64,000 nucleotides of DNA from an uncultured Eubacteriales bacterium (GTDB taxonomy: Bacteria > Bacillota > Clostridia > Lachnospirales > Lachnospiraceae): positions 1 through 64,000 of the forward strand of contig ONED01000002.1 of assembly GCA_900316755.1 (NCBI GenBank), in the 5' to 3' direction. Positions 36,842 through 46,210 of this stretch are shown one piece after another. The notes below the pieces were generated by a model. The model searched no databases, was not told the origin of the DNA, and was given only the letters and a program-made list of their open reading frames with translations. Both the position numbers and the translations under genes were made by a program. The first letter of the stretch is position 1. Each line of letters starts with the position of its first letter.

Positions 36842-37234
36842 CTACCTTTCATATACAATTGCCGCTTCAATCACCATTTCATAGATACCGTCTTCGTCCG
36901 TACCTACATCAATCGGTTCATCACAAAGCAGCTGAATGAATTTTATGGTTACATTGTTTATGTTTTTCTCTACGGTCTCTTCCAGAGCTTCAAATAACGC
37001 ATTTGAAGCCTTTTCTGTGTCACGTGGTGATTTATTCCAATGCACAAGAAAGCTTACGGATTTAATGCCATATGACCGCAGAGAAGCGCCTCCGATGGCT
37101 GTCTTGTGCGGAGTTTCCCTCTTCCCATGATAAACACCGATTGATTTTTCCTGTTTGCTGTCCAGTTTTCCCATATAAGTATGTTCTGACAGCTGAAGCA
37201 ACTCCACATAGTCTCTTACATCTGCTAACATCAT
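36842..37234 (-). CDS. Tail terminator/minor capsid protein
   Basis: A 130-aa protein (MLADVRDYVELLQLSEHTYMGKLDSKQEKSIGVYHGKR) matching the small minor-capsid/tail-terminator proteins that cap the tail at the head end. It is coupled to the upstream gene by a 4-bp overlap. Confidence 0.68.
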   Translation of the reverse strand: MMLADVRDYVELLQLSEHTYMGKLDSKQEKSIGVYHGKRETPHKTAIGGASLRSYGIKSVSFLVHWNKSPRDTEKASNALFEALEETVEKNINNVTIKFIQLLCDEPIDVGTDEDGIYEMVIEAAIVYER

Positions 37235-37614
37235 AGTCCCGTAATCCTCCTGTATAGTTCATGGAACGTCTTTCTCGCAAAGTCTTCATACTTTCCTCCC
37301 GGAAGCCAGTCATCAAACCATTTTCCTTTCGCATTCGGGTTCTCTTCCGTTTTGAAATGATATTCCGGATGAAAATATAATCTTCTTGCATAAGGAGTAC
37401 TGTTGACAATTGCTACCTTTCCATTTCGGGATTCCGACTTATCCAGAAACGTGCTCTCATTCTGCAAATTTCCTGTATCAAACGGAAATACTTGTGATTG
37501 TTCCACTTCTGCATGCAATGCTTCTGCTGTCTGCTCTAATGCCGCAACCTGAGCGGCACACAATTTGTTTATCGCATTCATATCAAGCTGAATGGATGAA
37601 TTACAACGAATCAT
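37231..37614 (-). CDS. HK97 gp10-like/minor capsid protein
   Basis: A 127-aa head-tail joining protein. It includes DTGNLQNESTF and a C-terminal half (YARRLYFHPEYHFKTEENPNAKGKWFDDWLPGGKYEDFARKTFHELYRR) typical of HK97 gp10-like and Minor_capsid_2 proteins in Firmicutes phages. It overlaps both neighbours by 4 bp. Confidence 0.75.
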   Translation of the reverse strand: MIRCNSSIQLDMNAINKLCAAQVAALEQTAEALHAEVEQSQVFPFDTGNLQNESTFLDKSESRNGKVAIVNSTPYARRLYFHPEYHFKTEENPNAKGKWFDDWLPGGKYEDFARKTFHELYRRITGL

Positions 37615-37949
37615 TGCAACATCACCTCCGTGTAATTGACTGTCCCATCCGGGTTTCTTGCCTTTGTTCCTTTCGCAATTCTGCGTTTTACCCCATGTAC
37701 AATTGCGCTACCGCCGGATATGACAGGAAGGCTTGGACAGATATCACCGGGAAATAATGCAACCCCTGTAATCTCAATAATTTTCTTTTGTTCCGTCAAA
37801 ATACGTTTTGCTTTATCCTGATAATTACACTGTCCTTCATATTGGAATGTCTTTAATGGCTCTCCATATTTGTTGATGCCTTCCTGCTCCAGTTCCAGCT
37901 TTATCTCGGTCTTACAAAATGCTTTTTGAATTAAACACGGCCATTTCAT
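37611..37949 (-). CDS. Head-tail joining/minor capsid protein
   Basis: A 112-aa protein (MKWPCLIQKAFCKTEIK to TVNYTEVML) of the putative minor-capsid/head-closure group. The ATG at 37949 follows GAGGTG by about seven bases, whereas the longer frame overlaps the upstream coding end without a site. Confidence 0.65.
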   Translation of the reverse strand: MKWPCLIQKAFCKTEIKLELEQEGINKYGEPLKTFQYEGQCNYQDKAKRILTEQKKIIEITGVALFPGDICPSLPVISGGSAIVHGVKRRIAKGTKARNPDGTVNYTEVMLQ

Positions 37950-37954
37950 CAGAA

Positions 37955-38344
37955 TCACCTCGCTAATCTGCAGCACAATCCAGTCTGCGACAACTTTTCA
38001 TACGTGTCTCTACGCATTGGAATCCCTTTTTCTATTTTCACATTCCAAGAATTCCCGAACTGCATGGCAACACCATTGATAGAGTAGCCCTGCAATACCA
38101 TGTCAAACAGCTCCTTATTCTCATATTCGAATTCCGCCTGTTCGCAACACACCTCGCTGATAAGTTCCTGTTGAAACTGCGTCAAATTGGAAAATCCCTT
38201 ACCTACAATTCGGTTGTAGGTAAGGGAATCAATATGCCTGGATGCCTGCCTTAGGTATCTCTGTATTTCAAGTTCGGATGGAATGCTCCCATGGAAGAAA
38301 TCTTTATAATACGCTACCGATACATAGCAATCATAATTAGGCAT
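37955..38344 (-). CDS. Head-tail connector (gp6-like)
   Basis: A 129-aa helical protein (YLRQASRHIDSLTYNRIVGKG, FQQELISEVCCEQAEFEYENKELFDM) in the position of the gp6/gp15-like head-tail connector, directly after the major capsid gene. It would attach to the portal and receive the tail. Confidence 0.75.
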   Translation of the reverse strand: MPNYDCYVSVAYYKDFFHGSIPSELEIQRYLRQASRHIDSLTYNRIVGKGFSNLTQFQQELISEVCCEQAEFEYENKELFDMVLQGYSINGVAMQFGNSWNVKIEKGIPMRRDTYEKLSQTGLCCRLAR

Positions 38345-38369
38345 TACTCACACCCGCCTTTTCAAATGC

Positions 38370-39305
38370 TCAGACAACTGCCGCAGTATCTACGTCAACA
38401 TAAATAGAATCAATCTTACCATCTTTTCCGTTCGGGAACACGAAGGTATCGGAAAGACTTCTGTTCTGATACAGATATCCATCTCCTTCTGTATGAGTTC
38501 CAGGTTCAAAATAGTAGATGGAAGAAATCTTCGGTACAGTCTTGCATGACTGACCGCACGCAATCAGCACATTGATTTTATGTGCACCGTTTGCCGGCTC
38601 AAATCCACCTTCTTCTAATTCCCAGTTAAAGCTGTCATAGAATCTCTCATCGTCAATAACTTCCATGACCGGTACACCATCAATGTAGGTCACACGTGTT
38701 TCGATTCCAAGACCACCTTCTGCAATCTGCGTCATCTCGATTTTCTTTGTAAACTCTTTTGAACTCTCCAGATTGTCCATAATCTGAGACGTCACATACA
38801 TGATAAGCGTACCATTTGCTCTGTATCTACGGAGCTTTCCTTTTCCAAGGTATCCTTTCAGCTTACTGAACGTATTCTCTACTGTATACTCAGCTGCAGC
38901 TGTAGAAGAATTGTATCCATCCAGCTTCTTCGCTTCTGTAGCAATCTTAGAGAAGAAAAGTGCATCCGTTTCCGGTACCACCTGTGTTTGCTCGAATGTA
39001 CGTGAAATATTCTGAATGGAAGCGGTCGCATTTGTCTCGTCTACATCCGCTTTATCTACCAAGAAAGATACATCCCGGTCGTGAGTTACCGTGTACGGAA
39101 CGTCTTTCTGTGCATAGGAACCTTTGTTCCATCCGCCTTCCCGTTTGTGGTTCTTGTATCCACTTACACTGAGCTGTGTAAAGTGAAACGTTTTTGCGTC
39201 AAGCCATCTTACATTCTGAGTAATAAATGGTGACGTCAATGATCCCTGCATCAGGATTTCGAGGAGCTCCGGGCTCCACTGTTCTGCATAGTTTAAATTT
39301 GGCAT
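38370..39305 (-). CDS. Major capsid protein
   Basis: A 311-aa protein following the scaffold gene. Features consistent with a HK97-type capsid subunit are SPFITQNVRWLDAKTFHFTQLSVSGYKNHKREGGWNKGSY near the N-terminus and a C-terminal SSIYYFEPGTHTEGDGYLYQNRS. Its high expression is suggested by a good ribosome site. Confidence 0.87.
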   Translation of the reverse strand: MPNLNYAEQWSPELLEILMQGSLTSPFITQNVRWLDAKTFHFTQLSVSGYKNHKREGGWNKGSYAQKDVPYTVTHDRDVSFLVDKADVDETNATASIQNISRTFEQTQVVPETDALFFSKIATEAKKLDGYNSSTAAAEYTVENTFSKLKGYLGKGKLRRYRANGTLIMYVTSQIMDNLESSKEFTKKIEMTQIAEGGLGIETRVTYIDGVPVMEVIDDERFYDSFNWELEEGGFEPANGAHKINVLIACGQSCKTVPKISSIYYFEPGTHTEGDGYLYQNRSLSDTFVFPNGKDGKIDSIYVDVDTAAVV

Positions 39306-39329
39306 AGTTTCTTACCTCCTGTTTTTTGT

Positions 39330-39989
39330 TTAACCCCATCGATTCCATTTCTTTGTCGGAACTGCGGGATTACTTGGTTGTGCCGGTACTCCCGGCGGTG
39401 TTTGGTTTTGTGTCGGACTTCCAACTCCAATCTGGCGAAATCCGTTTTGCTGTTGTACTGCCTGTGGTTTCAATTGCGGAACATCTTCCAGTACTTTGTT
39501 TAAGGCCTCTTTTAACTTTTCCCGGTCAATATTTCCATCTGCACCAACTACAGATGACATATCCGCCAATTTCAGAACATACGGCATTGTTTTCATATCA
39601 ATACCGAGCTCTCCAGACAATTGATAAGCATCTCGCTCAATCTGAGCCTGTTGTGCCTGTGCCAGTGCCTGTTGCATCTGCTGTTGAATTGCTGCAACAT
39701 CCGGTTGATTCTTCGCTTTCTGTTCCTTGAAAGCTGCAATCGCCTGTTCTACTTCCTGCTGACTTAATCCCTGCTGTTTAAAGTAGGCTTTTAGTGCCGT
39801 ATCCTCTTTTGCAGCAAGCGTTCCATCAAGCATCTGCTGAATTTTCCCATAGTCAATCGCAGGGACTGTTGTAGGCTGCGCAGGTGCTGGTGGTGTCGCC
39901 GGTACTGGTGCCAGTGCTGGTGCCGGTGCTGGTGCTCCCGGCTGTGTTGTTGGTGGTGTTGTTGTTTGTGTTTGGTTTACATCTGCCAT
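39330..39989 (-). CDS. Capsid scaffolding protein
   Basis: A 219-aa protein with an N-terminal Thr/Gln/Pro/Ala-rich region that has Ala-Pro repeats (about residues 17-37), a Gln-rich helical middle (about 60-115) and a basic C-terminus (KKWNRWG), as in phage head scaffolds that bind the capsid subunit through a charged tail. The ATG at 39989 has AAGGAGA upstream. A longer frame upstream to 40091 is not supported. Confidence 0.78.
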   Translation of the reverse strand: MADVNQTQTTTPPTTQPGAPAPAPALAPVPATPPAPAQPTTVPAIDYGKIQQMLDGTLAAKEDTALKAYFKQQGLSQQEVEQAIAAFKEQKAKNQPDVAAIQQQMQQALAQAQQAQIERDAYQLSGELGIDMKTMPYVLKLADMSSVVGADGNIDREKLKEALNKVLEDVPQLKPQAVQQQNGFRQIGVGSPTQNQTPPGVPAQPSNPAVPTKKWNRWG

Positions 39990-40129
39990 TTTTATGGTCT
40001 CCTTTCCGTTTTGAGAGTGTCGCTCTATAAAATCCATTTTGTTCGGTGTCACCGCCCACGCACCTTTTAATGTCTTGTCGTGTTTGGACATAAAAATAGA
40101 GCCGGTTCAGTCCGCCCCTACATTTGCAC

Positions 40130-40381
40130 TCATTTTTCTACTTTTGATGTGCGTTTTTTTACTGGTTGCTTCGAACCTTCCAGTGTTTTCTCTGGAATAG
40201 TATCTTCGGAAGTCTCTTCCGTGGGAACATCACCATCTGAAGCTTCTGCCACGATTTCCGCTACACCGGCTTCTACAAGAACCTTTGCACGGTTTTCTTC
40301 TACTTCGAATGTTTCTCCCAAGTTTGGATATCGGTCCTGCCTTTTATCGAAGTATGCCTTGATTACTTTCACTTTCTTCAT
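40130..40381 (-). CDS. Small phage head-region protein
   Basis: An 83-aa protein starting KKVKVIKAYFDKRQDRYPNLGETFEVEENRAKVLVEAGVAEIV, with an acidic then basic tail. Similar small proteins precede scaffold genes in Firmicutes phages; role unknown. ATG at 40381 follows AGGAGGTG. Confidence 0.65.
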   Translation of the reverse strand: MKKVKVIKAYFDKRQDRYPNLGETFEVEENRAKVLVEAGVAEIVAEASDGDVPTEETSEDTIPEKTLEGSKQPVKKRTSKVEK

Positions 40382-40420
40382 ATTGATACACCTCCTCTCG
40401 TGCATAACTAAAAATGGGTA

Positions 40421-40456
40421 TAAAAATACCACTCAATCATTTTGACTGGGTGGTAT
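40421..40456 (-). terminator. Intrinsic terminator inside the structural region
   Basis: A 10-bp stem (40426-40435 with 40447-40456, one G-U pair) followed on the minus strand by TTTTT. It lies directly after the 49-aa ORF that follows the MuF gene and before the scaffold-capsid genes, so it splits the late region into two parts unless antitermination occurs. Confidence 0.68.
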
Positions 40457-40605
40457 CAGTTTTGTGTTTCAAGTAAATCACCAAATCGTTTTTGGAATTC
40501 TTCCTCTGCTTCCTTTTCTGACATATTATCAACTTTGGGACAAAGTGGCAATGGGCCATCATAACACACATATTCTTTTGTAATTTCTTCCATTGTCATT
40601 GCCAC
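40456..40605 (-). CDS. Small acidic protein after the MuF gene
   Basis: A 49-aa ORF starting at GTG, preceded by TAGGAGG eight bases upstream. The protein is acidic (EEITKEYVCYDGPLPLCPKV, then MSEKEAEEEFQKRFGDLLE). It lies 12 bp downstream of the MuF-JAMM gene and ends at a terminator. I do not recognise a family. Its position fits an immunity or inhibitor partner of the upstream protein, but that is inference; an ordinary small phage protein is equally possible. Confidence 0.55.
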   Translation of the reverse strand: MAMTMEEITKEYVCYDGPLPLCPKVDNMSEKEAEEEFQKRFGDLLETQN

Positions 40606-40617
40606 GCCAATAACCTC

Positions 40618-42930
40618 CTATAGCTTCTCAAATTTAAAACCATATTTCTTGCTGAGTAATTCTAGTGTTTTTTCCATTGCTGTAATCTCAGTATAACCGC
40701 TAAAATGCTTCAATGCAATATTAAAATCATCATCTGAAATAGTTTTTTTAGGACGCGTATAATGATATAAGCTTCCATCATGTCCTACTGTTATTCCAGA
40801 AATATTTTTATTACGCATAAGAGCATTTATGTCACCTAAGCTAGGGGGTAGTCCTCTCGGATGATTGTGTATCAGCAAAATATTGTTTCCAGCACTATCT
40901 GCCGTATCAAGCCTCATTGTAAATGCCTTTGTTCTTTTGATTCCAAAATCTATTTGCTGTCCTAGTACACTTGCTATTTCTTCTCCAGTATCTAAATTTA
41001 TGGCATACAATTCCTCTGTTTTCAACCCATCTCTGTTATTTAAAGCCCATTTTGCTCTTACCTCAATAGCATCAACAACTTTTGGATTATCTGATAATTT
41101 CTCAATCCTTTTTCTGTATTCAACAGATGAGATTTCTCTCCAATTAACTCCGAAATCTCCCACTATTGATTTTCTTGGCGAGAATTCTTGTTCATTCTTT
41201 TTAAAATAATTCTCAATCATTTCTTGGATTTCATATGGAACGTCTTTTGCTTTTGAACCACCTTCCATATATGCAGCAAAATTCTCCGCCCATGCTTCTG
41301 AACGTTTTGTCACCCGTATTCCCTGCGTACTTCCTGCATATTGCGATATTCTTACAGATTCCACATCCAACTTCGCATTTTGCGATAATGCTCTTGATAA
41401 ATCCTGTCCAGAATCAACATCAACAGCATGCCCAATTTCATGCCATATGGTTCCTTTGTATGTATCTGTAGCATAATAGTCTTTTGACTGATTAACTGTC
41501 GAATTTCTAAGTTTAAAACGTGATTTTGCATTGATTTCTTTTTGTGATTCTTCAAACGCTTTCTTACTTCCCGTTTTCTTTAATATCAATGTTTTTGTTG
41601 TATCATCATACTTTGCATACACGCCTTTTGGCAGTCCCCCAAATTGTATTTTCAATCCATCAATTGTTCTTCCACCCATTTTCCTTTCAAATTCAGCAAT
41701 TACTTCTACCGCATCAGATGCAAACTCACTATTTACACCTTTAAAACTTGAAAACGTTGTTTTTAGATTGTCTTTTGCCCACTTCTCTATTGTATCGAAA
41801 TCCATATTCGAAAAATCCGGAATTTCCAAATTCTTCTCTGTTATTTCCATGTGTCTATTCTTCCATTCTTCCCTTCTTGCCGCATACCGTTTCTGATTTT
41901 CATCATCAAGAGAATTATCTGCAAGCCTCTCAAACTTCTCAGCCTGCCTTCTTGCATATTGCTGTTTCTGTTCCTCCCTGTAATCATCTGCAATCTTATT
42001 CAGTTCCTCTTTCGTATAAGTATCATCCGGAGGCGTATTAACACCCTCAAAATATGTGGTGTGCGAATCCTTGCACCTTGGATGGTACAATCCAGCATCA
42101 ATTGCTTTGCTCATTAGCGGATATTCGATTCCTGTCACAGGAGAAATACCATCACTACTTCCGCCACTCCACACATCATCTATCATAACCTTTCCACAGA
42201 ATGGAAGGCATTTCGGACACGGATTTTCTCGCTTGTTCATGATTACGGTAGAGATTCCCCAGCTTTTCCTCATTTCGCCCTCTCCTTGAAGATAAGCTCG
42301 CTTAGAAGCAGTTCGGATAGCCATATCCGCGTAATCTTTCAATGTGTGCCGTGCTCCATTGGCGTATTCGATACAATTAAGTCCAGATGAAAGCATATCC
42401 TTTGTTGCCATATCCACAGCTTTTTCATATGTACCAGCTCCACTGTTCGCATAGACCTGTGCATTAAATATTGCTTTTCGATACTGGTCATTCGCCATGC
42501 GGAGAATCGCTGTTTCTGCTCTCTTCATGTCATCTGTAACCGATTTTATCAGAGCTTCCAGTTTTCTTTCATTCAATCGGAAGAACTCCGCCTGCATAGC
42601 ACCAGAAGACCTGCGAAAACCTTTGAATCCGTTCTGAATTGCCTTTAGAATCTCTATCTCCTGTTCCATCTGCCCACTATTTCTGGCTTCCCGTATCACA
42701 TCTTCTATCTGGCCGTTGATGTCGGAATACCAGCTTGTAAACTTCTTTTGATTCTTTTTCTTGTACTCTTCAAGAGCCTTTAACTGTAAGGACTGCCACA
42801 TTTCCCATTGCTTATCTTCTGCAACCTCTTCCACCCTGTGACGCTTCATGTTGCGCATCATGGAATCAATCAATTCATCTTCGATTGCAGCAAAAGCACT
42901 TTCGATATCATATTCTCTAGCCATTGTCAT
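40618..42930 (-). CDS. MuF-type minor head protein with zincin and JAMM-like domains
   Basis: A 770-aa protein. Residues 1-300 form a phage minor head (MuF/Minor_capsid_2) domain with Cys/His ligands (CPKCLPFC near 238-245, HPRCKDSH near 283-290). Residues about 390-580 contain a metalloprotease-like zinc motif WHEIGH (His497, Glu498, His501) with a downstream SEAWAEN. Residues about 600-730 carry a JAMM/MPN-like motif HNHPRGLPPSLGD (His688, His690, Ser697, Asp700). MuF proteins with toxin C-termini are known in temperate phages. This could be such a polymorphic effector, or a head protein with processing activity. It follows portal, as MuF genes do. Confidence 0.75.
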   Translation of the reverse strand: MTMAREYDIESAFAAIEDELIDSMMRNMKRHRVEEVAEDKQWEMWQSLQLKALEEYKKKNQKKFTSWYSDINGQIEDVIREARNSGQMEQEIEILKAIQNGFKGFRRSSGAMQAEFFRLNERKLEALIKSVTDDMKRAETAILRMANDQYRKAIFNAQVYANSGAGTYEKAVDMATKDMLSSGLNCIEYANGARHTLKDYADMAIRTASKRAYLQGEGEMRKSWGISTVIMNKRENPCPKCLPFCGKVMIDDVWSGGSSDGISPVTGIEYPLMSKAIDAGLYHPRCKDSHTTYFEGVNTPPDDTYTKEELNKIADDYREEQKQQYARRQAEKFERLADNSLDDENQKRYAARREEWKNRHMEITEKNLEIPDFSNMDFDTIEKWAKDNLKTTFSSFKGVNSEFASDAVEVIAEFERKMGGRTIDGLKIQFGGLPKGVYAKYDDTTKTLILKKTGSKKAFEESQKEINAKSRFKLRNSTVNQSKDYYATDTYKGTIWHEIGHAVDVDSGQDLSRALSQNAKLDVESVRISQYAGSTQGIRVTKRSEAWAENFAAYMEGGSKAKDVPYEIQEMIENYFKKNEQEFSPRKSIVGDFGVNWREISSVEYRKRIEKLSDNPKVVDAIEVRAKWALNNRDGLKTEELYAINLDTGEEIASVLGQQIDFGIKRTKAFTMRLDTADSAGNNILLIHNHPRGLPPSLGDINALMRNKNISGITVGHDGSLYHYTRPKKTISDDDFNIALKHFSGYTEITAMEKTLELLSKKYGFKFEKL

Positions 42931-43148
42931 ACACCATTTGCATATACCTTATATCCATTAGCACGAAACTGCCTTTTGAGTGCTTTCAGCTGTGTAATAC
43001 TCTTGCAGTGGTCTACACGGAGTTCTGCAGAGTCCTTTTTTTCAACTGCGTATATTCCAAATGGAACCTGCTCACTTGCTACTTCTAAAAGCCCCTGATA
43101 TTCTGCCCGGCTCATCCGGAATATTCTGTTTGCTACCTTGACCCGCAT
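42927..43148 (-). CDS. Small phage protein overlapping portal
   Basis: A 73-aa basic protein (RVKVANRIFRMSRAEYQGLLEVASEQVPFGIYAVEKKDS). The ATG at 43148 follows GAGGGG; the gene overlaps the end of portal by 77 bp and the start of the MuF gene by 4 bp. Similar small proteins accompany portal/MuF pairs; function unknown. Confidence 0.65.
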   Translation of the reverse strand: MRVKVANRIFRMSRAEYQGLLEVASEQVPFGIYAVEKKDSAELRVDHCKSITQLKALKRQFRANGYKVYANGV

Positions 43149-44865
43149 TTTGCATCCCCTCTTCAATAAAACTTTCTGCATTTTCTCTCGATATTCCCAG
43201 TGTAGATGTTATGATTGAAATAGCTTCATTTCGAGTAACACTTCCTTCTTTCACCATTTTTATCACATTCATAAGTGAAGAGATTTGAGCTCCGTTCAAA
43301 GTACTTATTCCATGGTTATTATCTACTGTCTGAATTCCATCTGTATTTACAGCAGGATATTCCATCTCTACAATTCCCTGCTCTGCTTTTAACCGAGCAA
43401 CTTCTTCTGCCTTCCATGCGTCATCTTTTGTATCTCCATACAGCTCTTCTACCGCGGCTTCAATGCTCATAATTCCTTGTTGCTTCCCTTTTCCAACCGT
43501 TTCTACCTGACTTTCAAAAGACGGATTTGCATATTCTCCAAAGGATACCTCCACTTCCACCCCTTTTATTGTTTTGCTTGGATTTGTGAATTCGTTATAG
43601 GACATAATACAAACAGAAGCCAGTTTTTTGAAGTCTTCTGTCAAAACATTTACAATCGCATTTCTTGTATACAACGTAGCTTTTTCTTTTTCCCTCTGGG
43701 CATCTGCATTGTCCAGCTTCTTTACATCAATTCCAAGAGTGGACGGACTGATTAACCCTTGTAGACATAAATCCAATGCTGTGATATAAGTCGCAAGATA
43801 ACTCTCATGAGGAATAGACGGCTGTTGCAATAAAATTTCATTTCTTGCATCTTCTCCCATTTCGCTATCCGTCTTGATGTAGCGGTTATCAAATGCATTT
43901 GGTTTCATGATTTCTCCGGTATTTGGATTTCTTGGAATAAGGCACTCCGGTATATACTCTCTGCTTCTTCCGGAACGCAAAGCATCCATCCACTGACTCC
44001 ATGCTTCGTCCAATGAATCAAAGGAATCCGTTTTCTTATCAAAGATACTCTGCCCCCTCCCTTTCCATCTGCTGGAGCTGAAAAATCGGAGTGGCACAGC
44101 CATCATGTATTTTCCCTTTGATACCACTTCACCATCTTTTTCTGTATATCCGGCAAATGCAAAATCCCTCAAATTCTTCGTATCCGGAATTCCATCTAAC
44201 GGCACCTCCTTATCATCAAACATGAGTTGATATTTTATGTATCCATATCCATAATGCTCATGCAGGATATATTCCTTGCCTTTATACTTGTACGATGTCT
44301 TAAATATTATTTCTGTGATACGTCCACGTTTTCTTACAAAATCAATCATTTCACCGGAATAAAACTCAATACACGGATAATTCGAGAAAGAGCTGTCAAA
44401 CGTGATTTTAAATGCCCCATCACCGATAAACAATGTTTCTCGTACAGCTTCATTGAATAATTCTTTCAAATCATTCTCTTTTCCAATCTGTTCCCATATT
44501 TCCTCATCCGGTTTGTTCTTAAATTTGAAATCATTTAAATCCGTCATCGTAACATCTGTAAGCCTGTCAACAATAAGGGAAGGAATACCGGTATGGAGTT
44601 TATTAATTTCCATCCCTGTACTGCATTTTGCTCCCCAAAAAGTATTTCTTACATTGCGAACCGGAATCTGTTCATACAGCTGCTCCAATTCGTTGCTATC
44701 TCCAAGATACCAGATTCTGTTCTTAATAGCATTCCCATAAAAATCAAGTGTCTCTGTGATGTTCACATTTGCAGGATTCGCCGGCTGTATATTAAGCCAA
44801 CTTCTCACACCTTGTTTTACATTTTCCATAACGTTATTCCACCACCTCATCCTATTCATCTCCAA
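43072..44865 (-). CDS. Phage portal protein
   Basis: A 597-aa SPP1-like portal that forms the dodecameric DNA gate. It begins near MRWWNNVMENVKQGVRSWLNIQPANPANV, includes GDGAFKITFDSSFSNYPCIEFYSGEMIDF and EYILHEHYGYGYIKYQL, and has a helical tail. It is between large terminase and MuF, the standard order. Confidence 0.87.
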   Translation of the reverse strand: MEMNRMRWWNNVMENVKQGVRSWLNIQPANPANVNITETLDFYGNAIKNRIWYLGDSNELEQLYEQIPVRNVRNTFWGAKCSTGMEINKLHTGIPSLIVDRLTDVTMTDLNDFKFKNKPDEEIWEQIGKENDLKELFNEAVRETLFIGDGAFKITFDSSFSNYPCIEFYSGEMIDFVRKRGRITEIIFKTSYKYKGKEYILHEHYGYGYIKYQLMFDDKEVPLDGIPDTKNLRDFAFAGYTEKDGEVVSKGKYMMAVPLRFFSSSRWKGRGQSIFDKKTDSFDSLDEAWSQWMDALRSGRSREYIPECLIPRNPNTGEIMKPNAFDNRYIKTDSEMGEDARNEILLQQPSIPHESYLATYITALDLCLQGLISPSTLGIDVKKLDNADAQREKEKATLYTRNAIVNVLTEDFKKLASVCIMSYNEFTNPSKTIKGVEVEVSFGEYANPSFESQVETVGKGKQQGIMSIEAAVEELYGDTKDDAWKAEEVARLKAEQGIVEMEYPAVNTDGIQTVDNNHGISTLNGAQISSLMNVIKMVKEGSVTRNEAISIITSTLGISRENAESFIEEGMQNAGQGSKQNIPDEPGRISGAFRSSK

Positions 44866-46210
44866 TCATCATTTTATACGGAAGCCAGCTATATTGACTT
44901 GCATTGATTGTATGGTCGTTTTTATCCTCCGGCTCATTGTCCTTATCTTCTTTCCAGCTATATCGCTCAAGCTCTGAGATATGCTCCGTACAGTCTTCCA
45001 CAACCAGATATTTCCCTTGTTCAATCCACGAAAGCATAAGCTTAATTCTGTCAATGATTTTTGTTTTCTTGTATGCCGGTATAAAATTGTAAATGCTGCT
45101 ATGCAACCTTTTATGTTTCTGCAACTCTGTAATAGTAGCCTGATCTGCGGAATCAATAAATACATCTTTTGCAAATCCCCATTCCTCTCTATTTCTTTCC
45201 AGAAAATCAATAAAATTCTTTACCGTATCCGATGGTGCAAGAGGAACAGTTAAATCCTTGTTGCTGTAGACCCTCTCATTTACTGTAATGACCATTCTGC
45301 ATTCCGTGATAATCTGATACAACATTGCAATCGTATCCGGTGATTTACTGGAATAGGATGTATCAAGACCAGCTGACAACTTTTTTATCTTAATTGCTCC
45401 ACTATCTATTTGCTCATGCACCCACTTCTTTGTTACAACGTGCTTTTTTCTATCAAAATTAGGAAATACAAGCCCGGTTGCCTTGCCGCGCACACCTTCT
45501 ATTTTGTTTTTCCAGAGCTTTGTTCCTTTCGGAACATTCAAAATAATCTTGTCTATCTTTTCTTTTGATAATCCAAGATTATGCTTAAAAGAAAAGAACC
45601 AATGTACCCATCCGGGCTTTGGCTCTTCTGTCAATTCATCATTTATTTCTTTTGGTGCGTCATCTATATATTCCGGTAATGGTCTGCTACAATTAATGTA
45701 TTCTTTGTACACAGGCAGATTCGGGTCATCCGGATTTAGCGTTGCCATAAAATAATCACAACGCATTGCAGCCTCTCGGACAAATTCTATATCTGCAGTG
45801 TTAATCTCATCAATGTACAGACATCCATATTGTCCTCCGAGGGCTTTCTTCCATTTTTGCTTATTTCCATAACCGAGGACAAATATAATCTTGTCCTCTT
45901 TACTCGTATGAAAAACCAGATGCGGAATTTTATACTCCTTTGTGCCATTTCCGTTGTATTCCAGTAATACCCCGAAGTCATCTATCAATCCTAAATCCTT
46001 ATTGATGATGTTCTTCTCAGCCGTACCGGTATCCTCTGCCGCTATGATGTGCAGTTTCTTTGGACTTTCAGCAACTTTCAGCATAAACTTAAAAATACCT
46101 ACAGTTGTCTTTCCTGCTGCTGTAGTGCCTTCCAGAAATTCCACAGGCGCGTCGTATCGAATGAATGCTTTATACTTATCAGACAGAATCAAATCCTGTG
46201 TGCCCATCAC
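44852..46210 (-). CDS. Terminase large subunit
   Basis: A 452-aa DNA-packaging motor. The ATPase domain carries GTTAAGKTT (Walker A, about residue 28) and CLYIDE (Walker B, about 130). The C-terminal nuclease part includes AGLDTSYSSKSPDTIAM and a FIDSADQATITELQ segment. It overlaps the small subunit and portal genes slightly, as in a packaging operon. Confidence 0.93.
   Translation of the reverse strand: MMGTQDLILSDKYKAFIRYDAPVEFLEGTTAAGKTTVGIFKFMLKVAESPKKLHIIAAEDTGTAEKNIINKDLGLIDDFGVLLEYNGNGTKEYKIPHLVFHTSKEDKIIFVLGYGNKQKWKKALGGQYGCLYIDEINTADIEFVREAAMRCDYFMATLNPDDPNLPVYKEYINCSRPLPEYIDDAPKEINDELTEEPKPGWVHWFFSFKHNLGLSKEKIDKIILNVPKGTKLWKNKIEGVRGKATGLVFPNFDRKKHVVTKKWVHEQIDSGAIKIKKLSAGLDTSYSSKSPDTIAMLYQIITECRMVITVNERVYSNKDLTVPLAPSDTVKNFIDFLERNREEWGFAKDVFIDSADQATITELQKHKRLHSSIYNFIPAYKKTKIIDRIKLMLSWIEQGKYLVVEDCTEHISELERYSWKEDKDNEPEDKNDHTINASQYSWLPYKMMIGDE

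Noticed and set aside
39990..40091. Extended N-terminus of the scaffold protein
   Set aside because: The ATG at 39989 has a good ribosome site; the extension lacks one and has no scaffold-like composition.
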